The position numbers were made by a program, and so were the translations under genes. A stretch of DNA of 64,000 nucleotides from Antedon mediterranea (lineage: Eukaryota; Echinodermata; Crinoidea; Comatulida; Antedonidae): the NCBI RefSeq assembly GCF_964355755.1, contig NC_092671.1, positions 19,432,001-19,496,000 on the forward strand, read 5' to 3'. The notes under the pieces were generated by a model. That model searched no databases, was not told where the DNA came from, and worked only from the letters and a program-made list of their open reading frames with translations. Positions 1 to 35,330 of the stretch are shown one piece after another (position 1 is the stretch's first letter; every line of letters begins with the position of its first letter).

Positions 1-1539
1 AGCACTAAATCGAGCTCTGATCGTACTCAAGAATTTATATGTTTAATGACAGGGGACACGATAATTACGCGAAAATTACTCAGTCAATATCATCGTTCTC
101 GAGGATATATACGATTTACGATCCTCGCTGCGGTAGTCATGTGATGCAGTTTCAACCAATCACGTTCACGTATTTACATAGGCTATGTAATATTACTAGG
201 TAGTAAGCCTACCGTAAATGAAACCTATGAAATTGGAATGTTGCCTTAATGCAATAATTATACAGCCACATTGTGAATTAATCAAATTAAACATTGTATC
301 GCTATGTTTTAAATATGACAACATACTATTAACAAAATAGAAATGTTCCCACTAGGCCTACGTCAAACTTGCGGGCGGTAAACCTCAGTGAAAAGGGCCA
401 ACATTTTTTTCATCCAATTCGTATCGTTGCCATACAAATATCAACATGTTTGATATGCATTGTTTTTATCACATGAGAATGAGTGCCTCGACCACCGATG
501 TTCCACATATTTTTTTCACTCCCAGTCGGTGCACTCTGTAATAATGTGGGTCATGGGTTAATGGATTTTACTCAACAAATGTATTATTTTTTTAGCAGTG
601 TTGGCTGATTCGTTCGTATAGGGCCATATTTAGAATTACTTTTTACGCAATATCGTAGTATTATTTTGTGATATTTTAACATGGAATATACTGATTTTCA
701 AAATCAAGTTTTCTAGAGAAACTCCTGTACGATGAAATGGCTCTGGGTCTACTCGGGCTTAACTATAGGGGTAGAATTTGTCGATCCAAGGTGGGTTTTT
801 ATATTAGAATTGTTCTCTTTTAATAGCTGGTAACAATGGTGTATATAATAATCTTCCATCGTAGGCACAGCAAAACAAAGCCTCTCGTAGTATCACGACC
901 AAAAAACAATACCTTCCCATGGTATCGCGTGGGATGGCGATAAAAAACAATACCTTTCCATGGTATCGCGTGGTATGGCGATAAAAAACATTCCCTTTCA
1001 TAAGAGACAACACTTCGTGCAATCAAGAAACAATGTTGCACCGTAAGCTATGAAGGGTTATGCGTGGGAACGAAGCAGTAATTAATAGCTGTACTATAGG
1101 GCCTGTTTATACAACATGCTAAATCAACACATTCATCAGTTGGTATGTAGTATAAACAGAACGTGTAATTACAAAACCATGTGGAAAGGCTACTTGAAAA
1201 GGCTACTTAAGGACCGGCTAAATTTAAAGTAGCTTTTTTAGGTAGCTTCAGTTGCCCTCTGTATATATATGAATTAGAGCACAGTGGCATAAGTTTGGTT
1301 GTGACTGACCTTCCTAATCACAACATGGCAGTTACACTGTATAAACGTCTCAGTTTAGCGGATTGATCTTCATCTGAGAAGGCTTTTGTATAAACACAGT
1401 CTTAGTGGTTTCGTCATTTTTGTTTTAAGCTTAGGCATGCAATCAATCTTATTTGTCAGACAGTGACCGTACCACGCATAGTAAAAATCCCTTTCATGAA
1501 TCAAATATATATGCAAACTGATTTATAATATGTACGTAC
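1..1539. other. SMAD4 MH2 intron with tandem and inverted repeats, no exon seen
   Basis: No sequence resembling the remaining MH2 exons is visible on the minus strand. The stretch holds a short tandem repeat (about 897-995) and a possible small inverted-repeat element (about 1096-1400, ends GTTTATACAA / TTGTATAAAC). It is taken as intron because a GTACGT donor opens it at 1539. Confidence 0.6.
897..995. repeat. Tandem repeat, period about 43 bp, 2.3 copies
   Basis: The block AAAAAACAATACCTT, followed by CCATGGTATCGCGTGG and ATGGCGAT, occurs twice in a row and starts a third time. Small open frames on the minus strand here are by-products of the repeat. Confidence 0.8.
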
Positions 1540-24253
<22,714 letters not shown>

Positions 24254-24278
24254 CTACAGTATTTCTCTCACAATGTAC

Positions 24279-27200
24279 CTGTAATTGGAACATAATTGTA
24301 AATAAACATGACTGTGGTAGGACAAGCAGAAATATAATTTTATCATAATTTTAAAAAGTGGAGTTTGATAACTGGATGCCCATGGTATGAATATAATTCT
24401 TGTACAATAAAAAAAAAAAATTTTTTTTCTTATTATTATATTGTTTTACTTAGCTATACTACTGTCAGTGTTACTATTGAGTTGCTAAGTGTCTCGATAG
24501 CATTGAATTTAATTTGGTCAAATTAATTCATCAATTGTTTTTGGCTGCACTGTCATTCCATTGGGAAATTAAAACAGTCAAAAATTATTAGTAAAAAGGT
24601 TCATCTGGATCACTGTATAGTATTTTAAGTAAATTTTCTTTTGGATGATCCAAAGTCGAATAAAATTCGTAAACTTAAGTTTTTTACTCTAGCTTTCGCT
24701 GGTCAACGACGCAGCTTAATCATGAGTGAGTCTCTGTGACTTGGACTTGTTACCATTAGATCTGGTATATGGTATAGCGCCATCTATAGATCGTTCAGGT
24801 TTTCCCAAATGGGATTGTTGGGGTCTCCTCTTTAGTAAGTTGTTGTACAATTTTGGGAGTTCCAAATCGCCGTCGTCTCTGTTCATAGTGTTACCATGTT
24901 TTCTTATTTTTATTTTACAGTAGAAATATGTTGATAGCCAAATTAGTTCATTCGTCAATAGGCCTATAGTTACTATGAGGGTTTTATTTTTATTCCAAAT
25001 GGCCTATTTAGGCCTAAATTTTTTAATAAACTTTGTTTACAGATGGTGACCATAAACAAAAAGCAAATGCGGACAATAAAGGGGCCCTCAAATACTATGA
25101 TTTAGACAAAATAGGCCTAGCCCCAGGTCTTACTCTTAGTCACAGAAATCAGCGTACACATGCAGCTGGCCCCAGCCTGGCAAACAATCTCATATACCGA
25201 GGCTTTAGTTTATAGAATGGTTATAGAAACGGTAAATTTCTGTATTCTAGAAATAAAATCAGCATGTTTTGGCCTATCAATAATAACAGACGTAGGCCTA
25301 GGCTACATTTAGTTTTGTCACACGACGGGGATAATAGCGATGAATGAAGAAAATGTTAAGCCGCCGGTTGATCACTGTTTTCGCGATATGAAAAAAAATC
25401 TCAAGTCCTTATACGATGACGTCACACAGGTACCAGCACCCCATTGGCTGACTATGACGTAATGCAATTTTACCGTACCTTTAGCAAACGAAAGTTAGGA
25501 TACGGTACCGTATCTTTAGTGGGATATGACCGGTTGGGCCGCCGACAAGTTGAGCCGCCGGTGATTTCTATGAAACGCCCAGTGCATGCATCTTTTACGA
25601 CATTTCGCGTAGTGATTAGGATGGTGTCCTAGTACATAAGTTCATGGTCTTGGTTTATTGTGTCATGAAAATAAATAATATATAATTTCACATTACAATT
25701 AACAACACAGCAAAGGAAAGTAGTAATATTTAATAATTTAATTGTTTTTAATCTTTCGAGGAAAAAATTCAGTGCACTCATCTCATAATTTTTCTCGCGT
25801 GTAGGCCTAGGCCTACCACGTAAAGTCACGTTGTCTCTCAGGATTAATTAATAGAGTATTAACATTCTTCGAATGAGGTTAAATAAATATTATTTTTTAT
25901 TTACTAATCTTATCATATTTTTTTTATTGAATTTTGCAATGTTAATACACAAAATATTTTACTAAAAAACGTGATTTTATATTTTGGAATCTACAAGTCA
26001 GTAAAAACCATGATATATAAACTGTTGAATGTACATCGTTTAATATCCCTAAAATATAAATAGAACGAGCACCGGCGAAAGTTAACATTTGGCGTTCCAT
26101 AGAAAATAACGTTTTTCTGGCGGCGGCTGGCTCAACTTGGCCTAAACTAATCCTCTTTAGCCACGGCGAAAATTAAAATACTCTAAAATAAAATCCGAAA
26201 TAATTAGCCTTAGGTCCTATCCTATGAATTTATATTATAGGTGTTGATACAACAAGCTTCCTAAACTTACCACAACCAATAGCGTATTGCAAAACTTCAA
26301 CAGATTTAGTATGTTGTACGCCCGCTAGGCCTAGGCCCTAGATACTATAGGCTAGCCTAACAGAAAAAAAGCAATTCTTTGGAGTTTTGGTACGGGGACA
26401 GACACCGTCCAGACACTGTCTCACCACCAGGAAAACACCATCAACACGCTTCAATGTCATTCGCTTGCCGAAAGGAATACATTTTCAAATGTGTACTAGT
26501 GTAAATGCTAGCAATAAACAACTTCCTGTACTTCTGTTTTAAATTAATGATAGGAAATAATACTAAATTGACCCCAGAAATTTAAGCCAAAGCGGAAAAC
26601 AAGCTTGAAAATACGGCAGCTAGACCAAGCGACTACATGTAAAACGCATGTGTGTTTATCGGCCAATCAGGCTTTGTTTACACAACACATTAGCCAATGG
26701 GCGGATAGAATAAGCTCTGATTGCACATTAACAACTAACAGGACAGACCATTTCTTTAATGAGGCGCTCTAAAATTGTCTGGTTAAAACAAAAGCTATTT
26801 TCATTATCTTTGCCTATACGATCGAACACAATGAATTTCTGAGAACGCGTAGACGATGAATCCTCATTTTGTATTTTAAAGATAAATTATATAATTGTTC
26901 GCTTAAAAATAATTGTACTGTATTTGTTTTGGTGATGAATCAGAATATGCCATTTTAAAGGTCACATAATATTTACTTTGACCAAAAATTGGATAAAAAA
27001 AAAACCCCTATTATTAAAAAAAAATGTAATTTAACCTTAGTCAAATAATTTTGTCAGACAATTGATTTTTGGTTAAATTTAACAGTTTATTATGTCTTTT
27101 TTTATCAGGTACGGTAACTTCATTGGTTTTTAGATAGGCCTATCCATGAATAAAATATTTTATCATTGAATATACGAGTAACAATATCGTATTTATTCGA

Positions 27201-28262
27201 TGAAGATTGATCAATTTGACTATTTTTCAAGTGAATAACTATTAATATATTCAACAAAAAAGGGGGAAACAGTAATTACAGTATTATCTAATCTGAATTT
27301 GGAGATTGCCTCTACCCATATTTGAATTGCATCACACCGGACACAGTATTCAAAGTATGGTGTACATAAAATGCATAGTCAATATTGACTATACCCTGTA
27401 ATGGTAAAAGGTACAAAATCAAAAATATGTGAAATTAAAAAAAATCAAAACACCTGAAGGTGGTGCTATGTAGCTTGTTCTGTAATCTTTGTATACTGTA
27501 TTATGTGGAATTCTTTGAATTAAGAAAACAACATACAAATAAAAAAGTATCTTTAAAAGTTCAGCATTTAATGTTATTCATCACTTGCAAAAAATGTTTA
27601 TGGCACAGATGATAATTTTTTTTAAAGTCCTAGCAAAACTCTTATAGTTGGCCATTTTATTAAAACTGCAAACACATACAAAATACAGTATTAAAGAATA
27701 AAACATGTTCTTCACAGTTTATGTATTGTGAAATGGGTACCTCATATCCATGCAACTGAAATATGATTATGTAATTGCACAGGAAAAAATGGTTAAAAAA
27801 TCCTCAATTAAATATGGACCTGATGCAATACACAATAAAAACAGGTTTAATAATAATAATCTATGTCATTTAATGTAACTTACAATTAAAACTATACATT
27901 ACAAAGTGTTACATCCCTGTTTGCCTATAATTACTGGAAAAATATTAATTAAACAGTTTAACAAACAATTGTAATCTATTATAGAAAGTAATATGAACAT
28001 AAAATAATAAATAAAAATTACATATAATTGTTATTATTATGAATTATTGCAAGATGGCGTAATTACAATGCTAACAATTGTGTTGAAATAGATAATATAA
28101 TTTAAAAATAAACAATGAAACTAATGAACACAGATTAAAATAAAAAAATTAGAATACTTTGATCTTTTACACTACAAACATACTTCCTAAAAAATGCTGC
28201 TGCAGCTTACTAAATTATAAAATGTTTTAAATTACTGTACTATAAAAAGTGTGAGAATTTTA
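24279..28262. other. SMAD4 upstream region, no coding exon recognised
   Basis: About 4 kb between SMAD4 coding exon 1 and the CHTOP stop. It contains one GAGCCGCCG-ended element. Around 26650-26710 are CCAAT boxes (GGCCAATCAGG, AGCCAATGGGCGG), a plausible SMAD4 promoter or first non-coding exon. A CRE-like TGACGTCA lies near 25418. The rest is AT-rich. Confidence 0.5.
25534..26142 (+). mobile_element. Non-autonomous element with GAGCCGCCG ends, copy 1
   Basis: Begins CCGCCGACAAGTTGAGCCG and ends CGGCGGCTGGCTCAACTTGG, an inverted arrangement. The interior, including TTTCTATGAAACGCCCAGTG and CATTTCGCGTAGTGATTAG, is shared with 39866-40680 in the opposite orientation. No open frame of note. Confidence 0.75.
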
Positions 28263-28471
28263 TTAGTCACTTCCAGCCTCTGCCATGTAAGCATCTATTT
28301 CAGCATCTAAGGCTCCCTTGGTTTTTGACATGTATGCATCTAGTTGATTATCTAAATCTTCTCGTGACACAACTGCTTGACGATTCTGTCCACGACCGCG
28401 CCCTCTACCAGGCATTTTTCCTCCTCTGCCTCTACCTCTGATATTCTTGCCTTTTCCTCGTATTCCACCAC
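28263..28471 (-). CDS. CHTOP: CHTOP coding exon 4 (C-terminus)
   Basis: 209 nt. [20 protein letters not shown] is followed by the conserved acidic tail ending EAGSD and stop TAA. The AATAAA overlapping the stop is too close to act as the polyadenylation signal; others lie further left in AT-rich DNA. Confidence 0.94.
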
Positions 28472-30874
28472 CTGAATATAAAATATTAAAATTATAATTT
28501 AATCATATAAAAAATAAAGGCATATCCAAAAAATAATGAGGCCCAAAAGAAAGAATGGGGTCAATGATTTAAGAATTTTTAGGGCATCAACATAATCGAT
28601 TATATCCCACCTACTAAATTAGGCAGAATTAAAAAACAAATCTACAGTAATGTAATCCACGTATAATCCTACTCCTTCATTATTGCCAAATTTCATTAGC
28701 AGGCTCTCCGGCGGGATTATACTTGGTCATGGTAAGTCAAAATGTAGAAGCAATTATAAATAATGACTAATTACCCCGAGCACGAGATGATAAAACACCA
28801 CGCATCCCGCGTCTGTTTTGAAAACCACGTCCTCGCATTCCACGTGCACCTCTTGTTCCTCCAGATAATTTGTTGTTACGTGCACCACGCCCACCACGTG
28901 ACCATGACATTCCACCTCTGGTCATCCCACCCCTGGTCATTCCACCTCTGGTCATTCCACCTCTGGCCATTCCACCTCTGGCCATTCCACCTCTGGCCAT
29001 TCCACCTCTGGTCTGCCCACCTCTGGCCATTCCACCTCTGGTCTGCCCACCCCTGGCTCCACGCATTCCACCTCTTGCCATTCTTTGACCACCACCACCT
29101 CGTGGGGTATTTCCTTGAGGTATGTTCCGGAATGCTGCTCGACCTCCACCTCTCACACGTCCACCACGTCCCCTTACACCCAACCTTCCACGGATACCTT
29201 GTTGGCCAAGGCGCTGTTGGATAGATTTCTGGTTTTGCTAAATAAAAATTGTATAAAAATAATCATTAATCGTTTTCGGGTAACATGAAATTAGAATGAA
29301 TTAAGACATTTTGGGATATTCAAAAATAAACCTCACTGTCGATGAGATGACAATGAGATAAAGTGACAGTGAGATGAGGTGAAAATGAGATATGTCGATG
29401 AGACGACAATGATATAAAGTGACAATGAGATCAAATGAGTGAGATGAGGTGAAAATGAGATATGTCGATGAGACGACAATGATATAAAGTGACAATGAGA
29501 TAAAATGAGTGAGATGAGGTGAAAATGAGATGAGGTGAAAATGTGATGTGGTGAGATGGCAATGAGATGAGAAGGCATTGATTTCACGAAGGAAAAATTT
29601 ATACAATTATGTGAAATCTTGTGTTTCAGTTATGAAGTTTATGCTAATTTGGTCTTTTTTTATGCTCTTTTGTTTAAATGTCGCTATAACCAAATTTAAT
29701 GCTGTTTCACAGAAGTATGCCTTCTATGCTAGTAATTAGAAATAATTACTTGTGATGTTAGTCCTAATGCTGCTTTAACTGTTGGCCTGTTTTCCATTTG
29801 AAGAGCTAGCCGCTGATTGGCTCGACTTGATTGACGTTGCTGTTGCATTGTATTCAACCTCTGTTGCTGCGTTTGCTTTGGCTTGGACTTGATGATCTTT
29901 GTGAAGCTTGATTTTAGAAACAGTTTCAGTCACTTACATGAGCAATGAATAAATCTGTTTAATGTGGCTCAACACTGGTTTACAGTGACATTAAGTGTAC
30001 AGTAAATCATCATATACAATTAAATGAAACAAACCATATTAAAATGTTGTTTCATCTGATTAATATCATTTCTAAAATACATATATATGATTTCATGAAA
30101 AGTAAACATTTAAAGCCATAAGAAGGAATTCTCAACAATATCCAAAACAAGAGTACTGTATTTATTGAAATATAATTTAAATTTCAATAAATACAGTACT
30201 AATAATTATAGAATTTCATGCTTACTTGTATAACAGAAAACATTGTGTTCGTGCCAACATTATATACAGGACAATTTTAGCATATTATACATAATCAATA
30301 TGCATGCCTGTAACTTTGTGCAACCTCTATTTTGTATTTAATCTCATGGATAAGAAACCAGAGAATTGAAACACATTTTCAATGAGAAGTGAATAATACC
30401 TGTGTAACCTTGCAAAGGTATACAAGTGTTTTGCACAAAACTATAGCCTTATTATTAGGGCCAAAGAAAAAGTAATTACATAATTTAAATCAAAGCATTA
30501 ACCATCAACAGCTCACTTAGCATAAAATACAAGGAGCCAAATCTGGTTAAGGCAAGATGCTTTTACTTGTGTACTTTCCTGGGACAATATTTGGCAATGT
30601 TTGCCCATGTAATCTGTTCTAATTATTGCTCATGTATATAAATTACATGAATTATCACTGAAGGCACCACCACAAGACATCTATAGTCTGTCTACATCTT
30701 TCATACAACAGACAAACAGAGGTCTTACAACATTTGATGCTATTTAACAGTGAACCTTTAATTTAAAGGTTTTTGGTATTAAAGTACGAGATGTCCAGTT
30801 TCATACCGGTCATTTAGTGAAACTTTTGTTGTGCTTTTCAGCACAAATTTTGTTGACGGTTGCAGACCACTCAT
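28263..30874 (-). CDS. CHTOP: CHTOP (chromatin target of PRMT1), complete
   Basis: CHTOP (FOP/SRAG) is a nuclear arginine/glycine-rich protein. It is methylated by PRMT1 and PRMT5, binds the TREX mRNA-export complex, and recruits the methylosome to chromatin. Four coding exons: 30807-30874, 29750-29906, 28775-29237, 28263-28471, in total 298 residues against about 248 in human. The N-terminus has [15 protein letters not shown], as in vertebrates (VVLKSTTKMSLNERF). Next come [21 protein letters not shown], a long GAR domain (about residues 90-230) with ten exact 15-bp coding repeats, and the signature C-terminus [17 protein letters not shown]... [11 protein letters not shown] splice acceptor (TTTTTTCAG) 5' of the ATG implies an upstream non-coding exon, perhaps in the GC-rich stretch at 31700-31850, which contains a YY1-like CAAAATGGC. 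Confidence 0.95.
28775..29237 (-). CDS. CHTOP: CHTOP coding exon 3 (arginine/glycine-rich domain)
   Basis: 463 nt, phase 0 in and 1 out. Begins [14 protein letters not shown] and contains the GAR domain with tandem Met-Ala/Thr-Arg-Gly-Gly pentads. Open frames on the plus strand here (Pro/Leu-rich) are antisense shadows of the repeat. Confidence 0.94.
28906..29055 (-). repeat. Coding 15-bp minisatellite in CHTOP, 10 units
   Basis: Ten head-to-tail 15-bp units (plus-strand form CATTCCACCTCTGGT or close variants). Each encodes Met-Ala-, Met-Thr- or Gln-Thr-Arg-Gly-Gly. Unit length is a multiple of three, so copy-number change keeps the frame. Each unit adds one RGG methylation site. Confidence 0.93.
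29338..29575. repeat. Imperfect minisatellite in CHTOP intron 2
   Basis: Repeated GAGATGAGGTGAAAATGAGA, ATGTCGATGAGACGACAATG and ATATAAAGTGACAATGAGAT blocks, with a larger repeat of about 74 bp (29390-29463 against 29464-29520). Long Ser/His-rich minus-strand frames here are products of the repeat. Confidence 0.85.
29750..29906 (-). CDS. CHTOP: CHTOP coding exon 2
   Basis: 157 nt. Completes the Arg and encodes [11 protein letters not shown], a Gln-rich stretch ([18 protein letters not shown]) and [16 protein letters not shown]. The acceptor AATCAAG lacks a good pyrimidine tract, but phase and homology fix it. Donor CAA|GTAATT. Confidence 0.92.
30807..30874 (-). CDS. CHTOP: CHTOP coding exon 1
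   Basis: 68 nt, phase 2 out. Encodes [20 protein letters not shown], then ND and part of an Arg. Donor CG|GTATGA. Confidence 0.93.
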
Positions 30875-31019
30875 TCTTTTTTGGTTTCTGAAAAAACAAT
30901 GAATCATGAAATGTAAATTTAAAAAAATTAAAACTCAGCATGCCATAATACTTTTATATAGACTACAGCAGGCCTACATAAAAGGTAGGGAAAGTGGGTG
31001 GCCTTATTTATACTAGGGT

Positions 31020-31520
31020 CTAAGCTAGTAGTAGTAGTAGTACTAGGCCTAAGTAGTAGTACTACGTACTAGCTAGGAGGATTTCGATCCAAGTCGGCCC
31101 TAAACAGTCTCGGCCAAAGTCAAGTCGGCCCCAAGTCAAGTCAGCCTCGAGTTGACCAATTAGTTTTTGGCCAAGTTGACGTGAGGCCGAGTTGACTTGA
31201 GGCCGAGTTGGCTTGGGGCCGAGTTGGCTTGGGGCCGACTTGACTTTGGCCAAGACGATTTAGGGCCGACTTGACCTACACCCGCTAGGAGGCCTAGAGC
31301 CACCAGACTCCTATTATAGGCCTAGAGGGCCTAGCCTAGGCTAGGCCTATATAGTCTTTAGTTTGTAGGTTAGTAGCCTAGCCTAGCCTAGGTAGAGTAG
31401 TAGGGGTACGGTTAAAAAATGCAGGCCTACTACTAGAGTGACGGGCAAGAAGTAGAGTAGGTCTGCCTAGGCCTACTCCTAGAGCCAGGCTAGTAGGCCT
31501 ACTAGGTAGCCTAGCTACAC
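31020..31520. repeat. AGGCCTA/CTAG-rich low-complexity DNA with an internal palindrome
   Basis: 31089-31275 is an imperfect palindrome: AAGTCGGCCCTAAAC faces GATTTAGGGCCGACTT, and between them are tandem variants of GGCCGAGTTGGCTTGG. Beyond it, short words AGGCCTA, TAGCCTAG and TAGTAG repeat irregularly. Confidence 0.7.
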
Positions 31521-34199
31521 AATCAATATGCGGCCGGCCACGTCTCTCTTTTTCTCAAAAAACCATACAAACAAATCATCTTCTAGGCCTAGGAGGCCTA
31601 GACTAGCTATTTTAGGGATTTTACAACATTACATACTATGAATTATACGTCCGGTTCAAATGTGCTTATTAATTTTCTAGACGTTCCTCTCTTTTTTAGT
31701 CTTTCCCGTCCGTGTGTGGACGTAGTGTGTGACGACGAGGCGCAGGGGGATCGGAGAAGAGAGAGCGAGTTGGTTGTTGTCGTCGATATGCAGAAATGAA
31801 TAACGGGAGACAAAATGGCTGGGATACCTTCAATTTGATCCGAACGTGACTGCGTGGAAGAGTCTAGTTTGACGAGTTTGTAGCATAGGCGGCGTCTTTT
31901 ATGCTCTATCTAATATAATTTATTTGAGAGCTTCTTTTCACTTTTAAAAGAGTGGCAAACTTTGTTGATAATGATGCGTCCAAATAATAGCTTTAAATGA
32001 AACAAAATAATATGTGCGTGTGTAAAATAAGCCTTAATTTTTAAAATAATGATATTGATTTAATTAACAATTTTGTAGCTTTTAATACTTAGGCCTACTA
32101 GGCCTACGCAGAAAATGGTTTTTAATAATACAGTATAGAACCCCTAATTAATAAGGGGACACTAACCCAATAAATTGTCCCGTTAGGATGTCGCCTACAT
32201 AGGGGTAGGCCTACAACTATTCAGGAGATACATAAGCCAAAAACGAAATTTGACCCTTAATAGGAGGTTTCGCGGGGAAGAAACCCAAAAAATATACCAA
32301 AATGAAAAAAATATTGACTGGAAGAATTGAAAATTTAGCAGTCAGAGTTTCACAAAAAAAACTTTCATACTTATTATCATAATTACTATAACCTTACTAA
32401 TTATGGTTAAAACAACATTTTTAGCCAAACCTTGAAAAAGTATTTAAAAACGATTTTTGCGGGAAACTCTTCATAGGCTATAGGTTCTAATATGTAGTTG
32501 GTTGAAAATTTATAACAGTTTGCTAATTTTCACAATGTTAGTAACGTAATTGTTATAAAACAGTGTCCCTTGTTAGTTTTCAACTTTTGTCTATCAAATC
32601 TAAGTAAACTTTTGTAATGAAATTCCTACAGTTAAATAAGTGTTAATGTATGTAGGCCTATATATTAAGACTTGTTTTGGGTGTTTTGTGTAGTAAAGAC
32701 GCATTCTATTTCAATAATATGTGCCTACTGCTGTAAGGAAAGAAGACAACTTGCAGCTTTATTTACAGCAAATTAGGTCTAACTGGAATTGATGATGAAC
32801 TACAAAATGTTGATAATAAAGTTTGCAGTACACCACGTATTAGTTCTGAAAAGAACTGTTGAGTTTCTCGACGTTTCGATCAATTATGCTTTGATCGTCC
32901 TCAAGAGTGAGAACTTTATATCAACATTTGATTTCGCCATGCAAACCTTCAAACATGACAATATAGAACTACAAAATGCTGCGCAAAGAAATTAAAAATA
33001 TCATAACAGAATTACAAGAACTTTCAACTATTTATTGCAATGGATGTAGTATTACTGCAGAAGACGACTATAGCTATGAGAATGTGGGCTGTTTAGCCTT
33101 TAAAAGAAGTTGGACATTTTTTTATATGATGATGTCAAATGATCAATAACAGACTTATTTTTATCAGCTCCTAATTATTTCTCTTTTCTAGAGTTGAACG
33201 ATTTTTTATAGAATATAATTGCTACCTTCTTCTCGTCATAATATATTCCCTATCAAAGTTTTGAATTTTACGTAAATTTGTGTAATGTTATAGTTAGCCT
33301 ATATTTGATGTTTTTTTTATTTGTTTCTTTATTAATCTAAATAATGATGATTTGTAAACAAGTTATTGACACTTTATTTCTTGACTTAATTGAATTTCTT
33401 TATTAGGTTTTTGTAAAGTAATATAATGAGGCCAAAATCATATATTTTATATTCGGGTGGCCATACGATGATGTCATAACATCCGAGAGGTAACAATTTT
33501 GCATGAATTCATATCTACAATCGAATCCGGGTCACGGTTGATCTCGAGGAGCTATAATAGATTAAAAATAGGCATGATTTTTACAATATTTTGTAAATTT
33601 TTAACTAAATCGCGCGCAAATGATGATGAAAAATGGATGGAAATGGTCTAAATTTTTTTTTTATTAGGCCTACTATACTTTTCAAGTAAAAAAAACATGT
33701 TTTTATACTCCGAACGACCGTACGCGTAAAAAAGTTCACAAGCATGGGCATTTTTGATATGCGCAAAATGCTATGATTCGCGTAGAAAATTTATTAAAAA
33801 TTATTTTTGCACATTTTAAATGCGCATGCGCGTGTAACTTTGTGTGAAACTTGCCATTTTTAATCTACAGAAAGTTTAATTCAATTTCTAACGTGTCAAT
33901 ACAAAATTACTTTTGGTTTTTAATCTATGATCGATCATTGGCATTGATTCGCGCGCAAGTCACGTTGCGCAACTCTTATAAAAATAAGAGGTGCACAACT
34001 TCACGTAAATTTCGATATGTTGACAAAGTTACGAAATTTTATGTTTACACGTTTTAGAGAAACGCGACAGACAAAAATAGGGTGGAAAGAAAGAAGAATA
34101 ATACAGAAAAAAAGTTGATGATGATCTCATACTGTCCCATAAATAATTTGTTTGTAATTTAAAATACATGCGTCGACTCCTTCTTCGTGAGGGATATTA
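31521..34199. other. Gene-poor stretch upstream of CHTOP
   Basis: 31700-31850 is GC-richer and CpG-containing, the best candidate for the CHTOP promoter. About 32830-32910 (TTCTCGACGTTTCGATCAAT, then TCGTCCTCAAGAG) resembles the end of Penelope-like elements. 33860-34110 is the second copy of the 3860-4205 repeat. The remainder is AT-rich with no exon seen. Confidence 0.45.
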
Positions 34200-35330
34200 G
34201 TATACAACGATGAAACAACTAATGTAGCCAGAACAGAATTATTAGGTAAATTTTGAATTTGGTTAATTTTGCGGATAAAGTCCGTGGAGTCCTGAATGTA
34301 TGAAGGGAGATCATCACATTATGTAAATCATCCACATATACATACATTTTCTCTAAAGCAGTACCATTGCCCGAAATAATGGGTCTACAAGGATTACCTG
34401 CTTTGTGGATTTTAGGTAAGAAGTAACATTTATCTGGAACTGGATTAACCTGTGTCAAATGAGGTCCAATCTTAGGATCGATGAGTGTTTTTTTACCATC
34501 ACAGAAACAGGTTTTTCCACCTTATCTGCAATTTCCGGGTGGGATCTGTTGTTTAGCTGTCTTAAGGACTCCTCTTCGTAAAATGTGATGTCCATAGCGA
34601 CAGTGGTAGAACCTTTATCAGCGGGTTTAAGCATGTTTAATGATGATACCATTATCATTTGTTTTGAGCAGAATTTAAGTCCTCGGGAAAGAAGTTTTTT
34701 CTCTCCTTCGGAAACTCGACAATTAATTTCAACAACTGAATCAGAGGTGTTGCTCCGATTCTCGTTATAGGCCTAAGTCCGAAAGAACCTTCTGTAGGGT
34801 TTCCTATAAGCCCTGAAATCATCCGAAGGTAGAATCATTTGTGTTGAAATGACCAAGTCTGCAGGTAGACCAAATGTGTGATGTCCCCTTTGGGACATTA
34901 CCTTTGATTGCTTACGGCAATCATTGGCGATAATCCTGAGTTTGTTTTGAAACTCGGATGCAAAAAATTCTCTTTTTAACTTCTTGGTTCTAGAGTGAAT
35001 TTCAACGTCAAACTCTTTGAGGATTTTTCGGCAATTTCTAATTTGGATCTCATTGAGTTGACAGGCATTTTTGTGAAGAAGAGCGTTCCAACGAGACGCA
35101 TGCCATCATCTGCGAATTGAATACCAGATGTGACATGAACTTTGAGTCCTTTTGGAGTCTTGCATGCACGGATGAAGGGCTAGTGTTTCCCGAAAGCTCT
35201 GCTAACTTTTCTGGCTGTTTTACTTTATTGTTTGATTTAGCTTTTCGCTTTTTTTGTATCGCCATTGAGATCCAGTCACTGATACCCACAGCATTTTCAG
35301 TATTTTGCCTTTGGATTTATATATAGAGAT
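34200..35330 (-). mobile_element. Penelope-like retroelement relic (RT part)
   Basis: Minus-strand fragments carry ADKGSTTVAMD, then LNNRSHPE, and after a frameshift the signature KCYFLPKIHKAGNPCRPIIS, typical of Penelope-like reverse transcriptases. Upstream (34800-35289) a charged, coiled N-terminal part is readable in pieces. The catalytic region and GIY-YIG nuclease are absent or too decayed to see. Confidence 0.8.

Noticed and set aside
1-1539. Search for the remaining SMAD4 MH2 exons
   Set aside because: No minus-strand match to the expected continuation after SERAR was seen, so the exons are taken to lie outside the window.
24716-24958. Minus-strand 80-codon frame containing MNRDDGDLELPKLYNNLLKR
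   Set aside because: Composition is protein-like and it could be a small real gene, but I recognise no family, no exon partners and no promoter. Left out as a gene. A protein search with any hit in another species would revive it.
25033-25215. Plus-strand 60-codon frame after a TTTACAG acceptor-like site
   Set aside because: Short, no recognisable motif, and no donor or partner exon.
28763-29224. 153-codon plus-strand frame rich in His, Leu, Trp and Pro
   Set aside because: Antisense shadow of the CHTOP RGG repeat; the periodic peptide follows from the 15-bp units.
29301-29606. Ser/His/Leu-rich minus-strand frames of about 100 codons in CHTOP intron 2
   Set aside because: Generated by the minisatellite at 29338-29575; the CHTOP exons on both sides splice across it in consistent phase.
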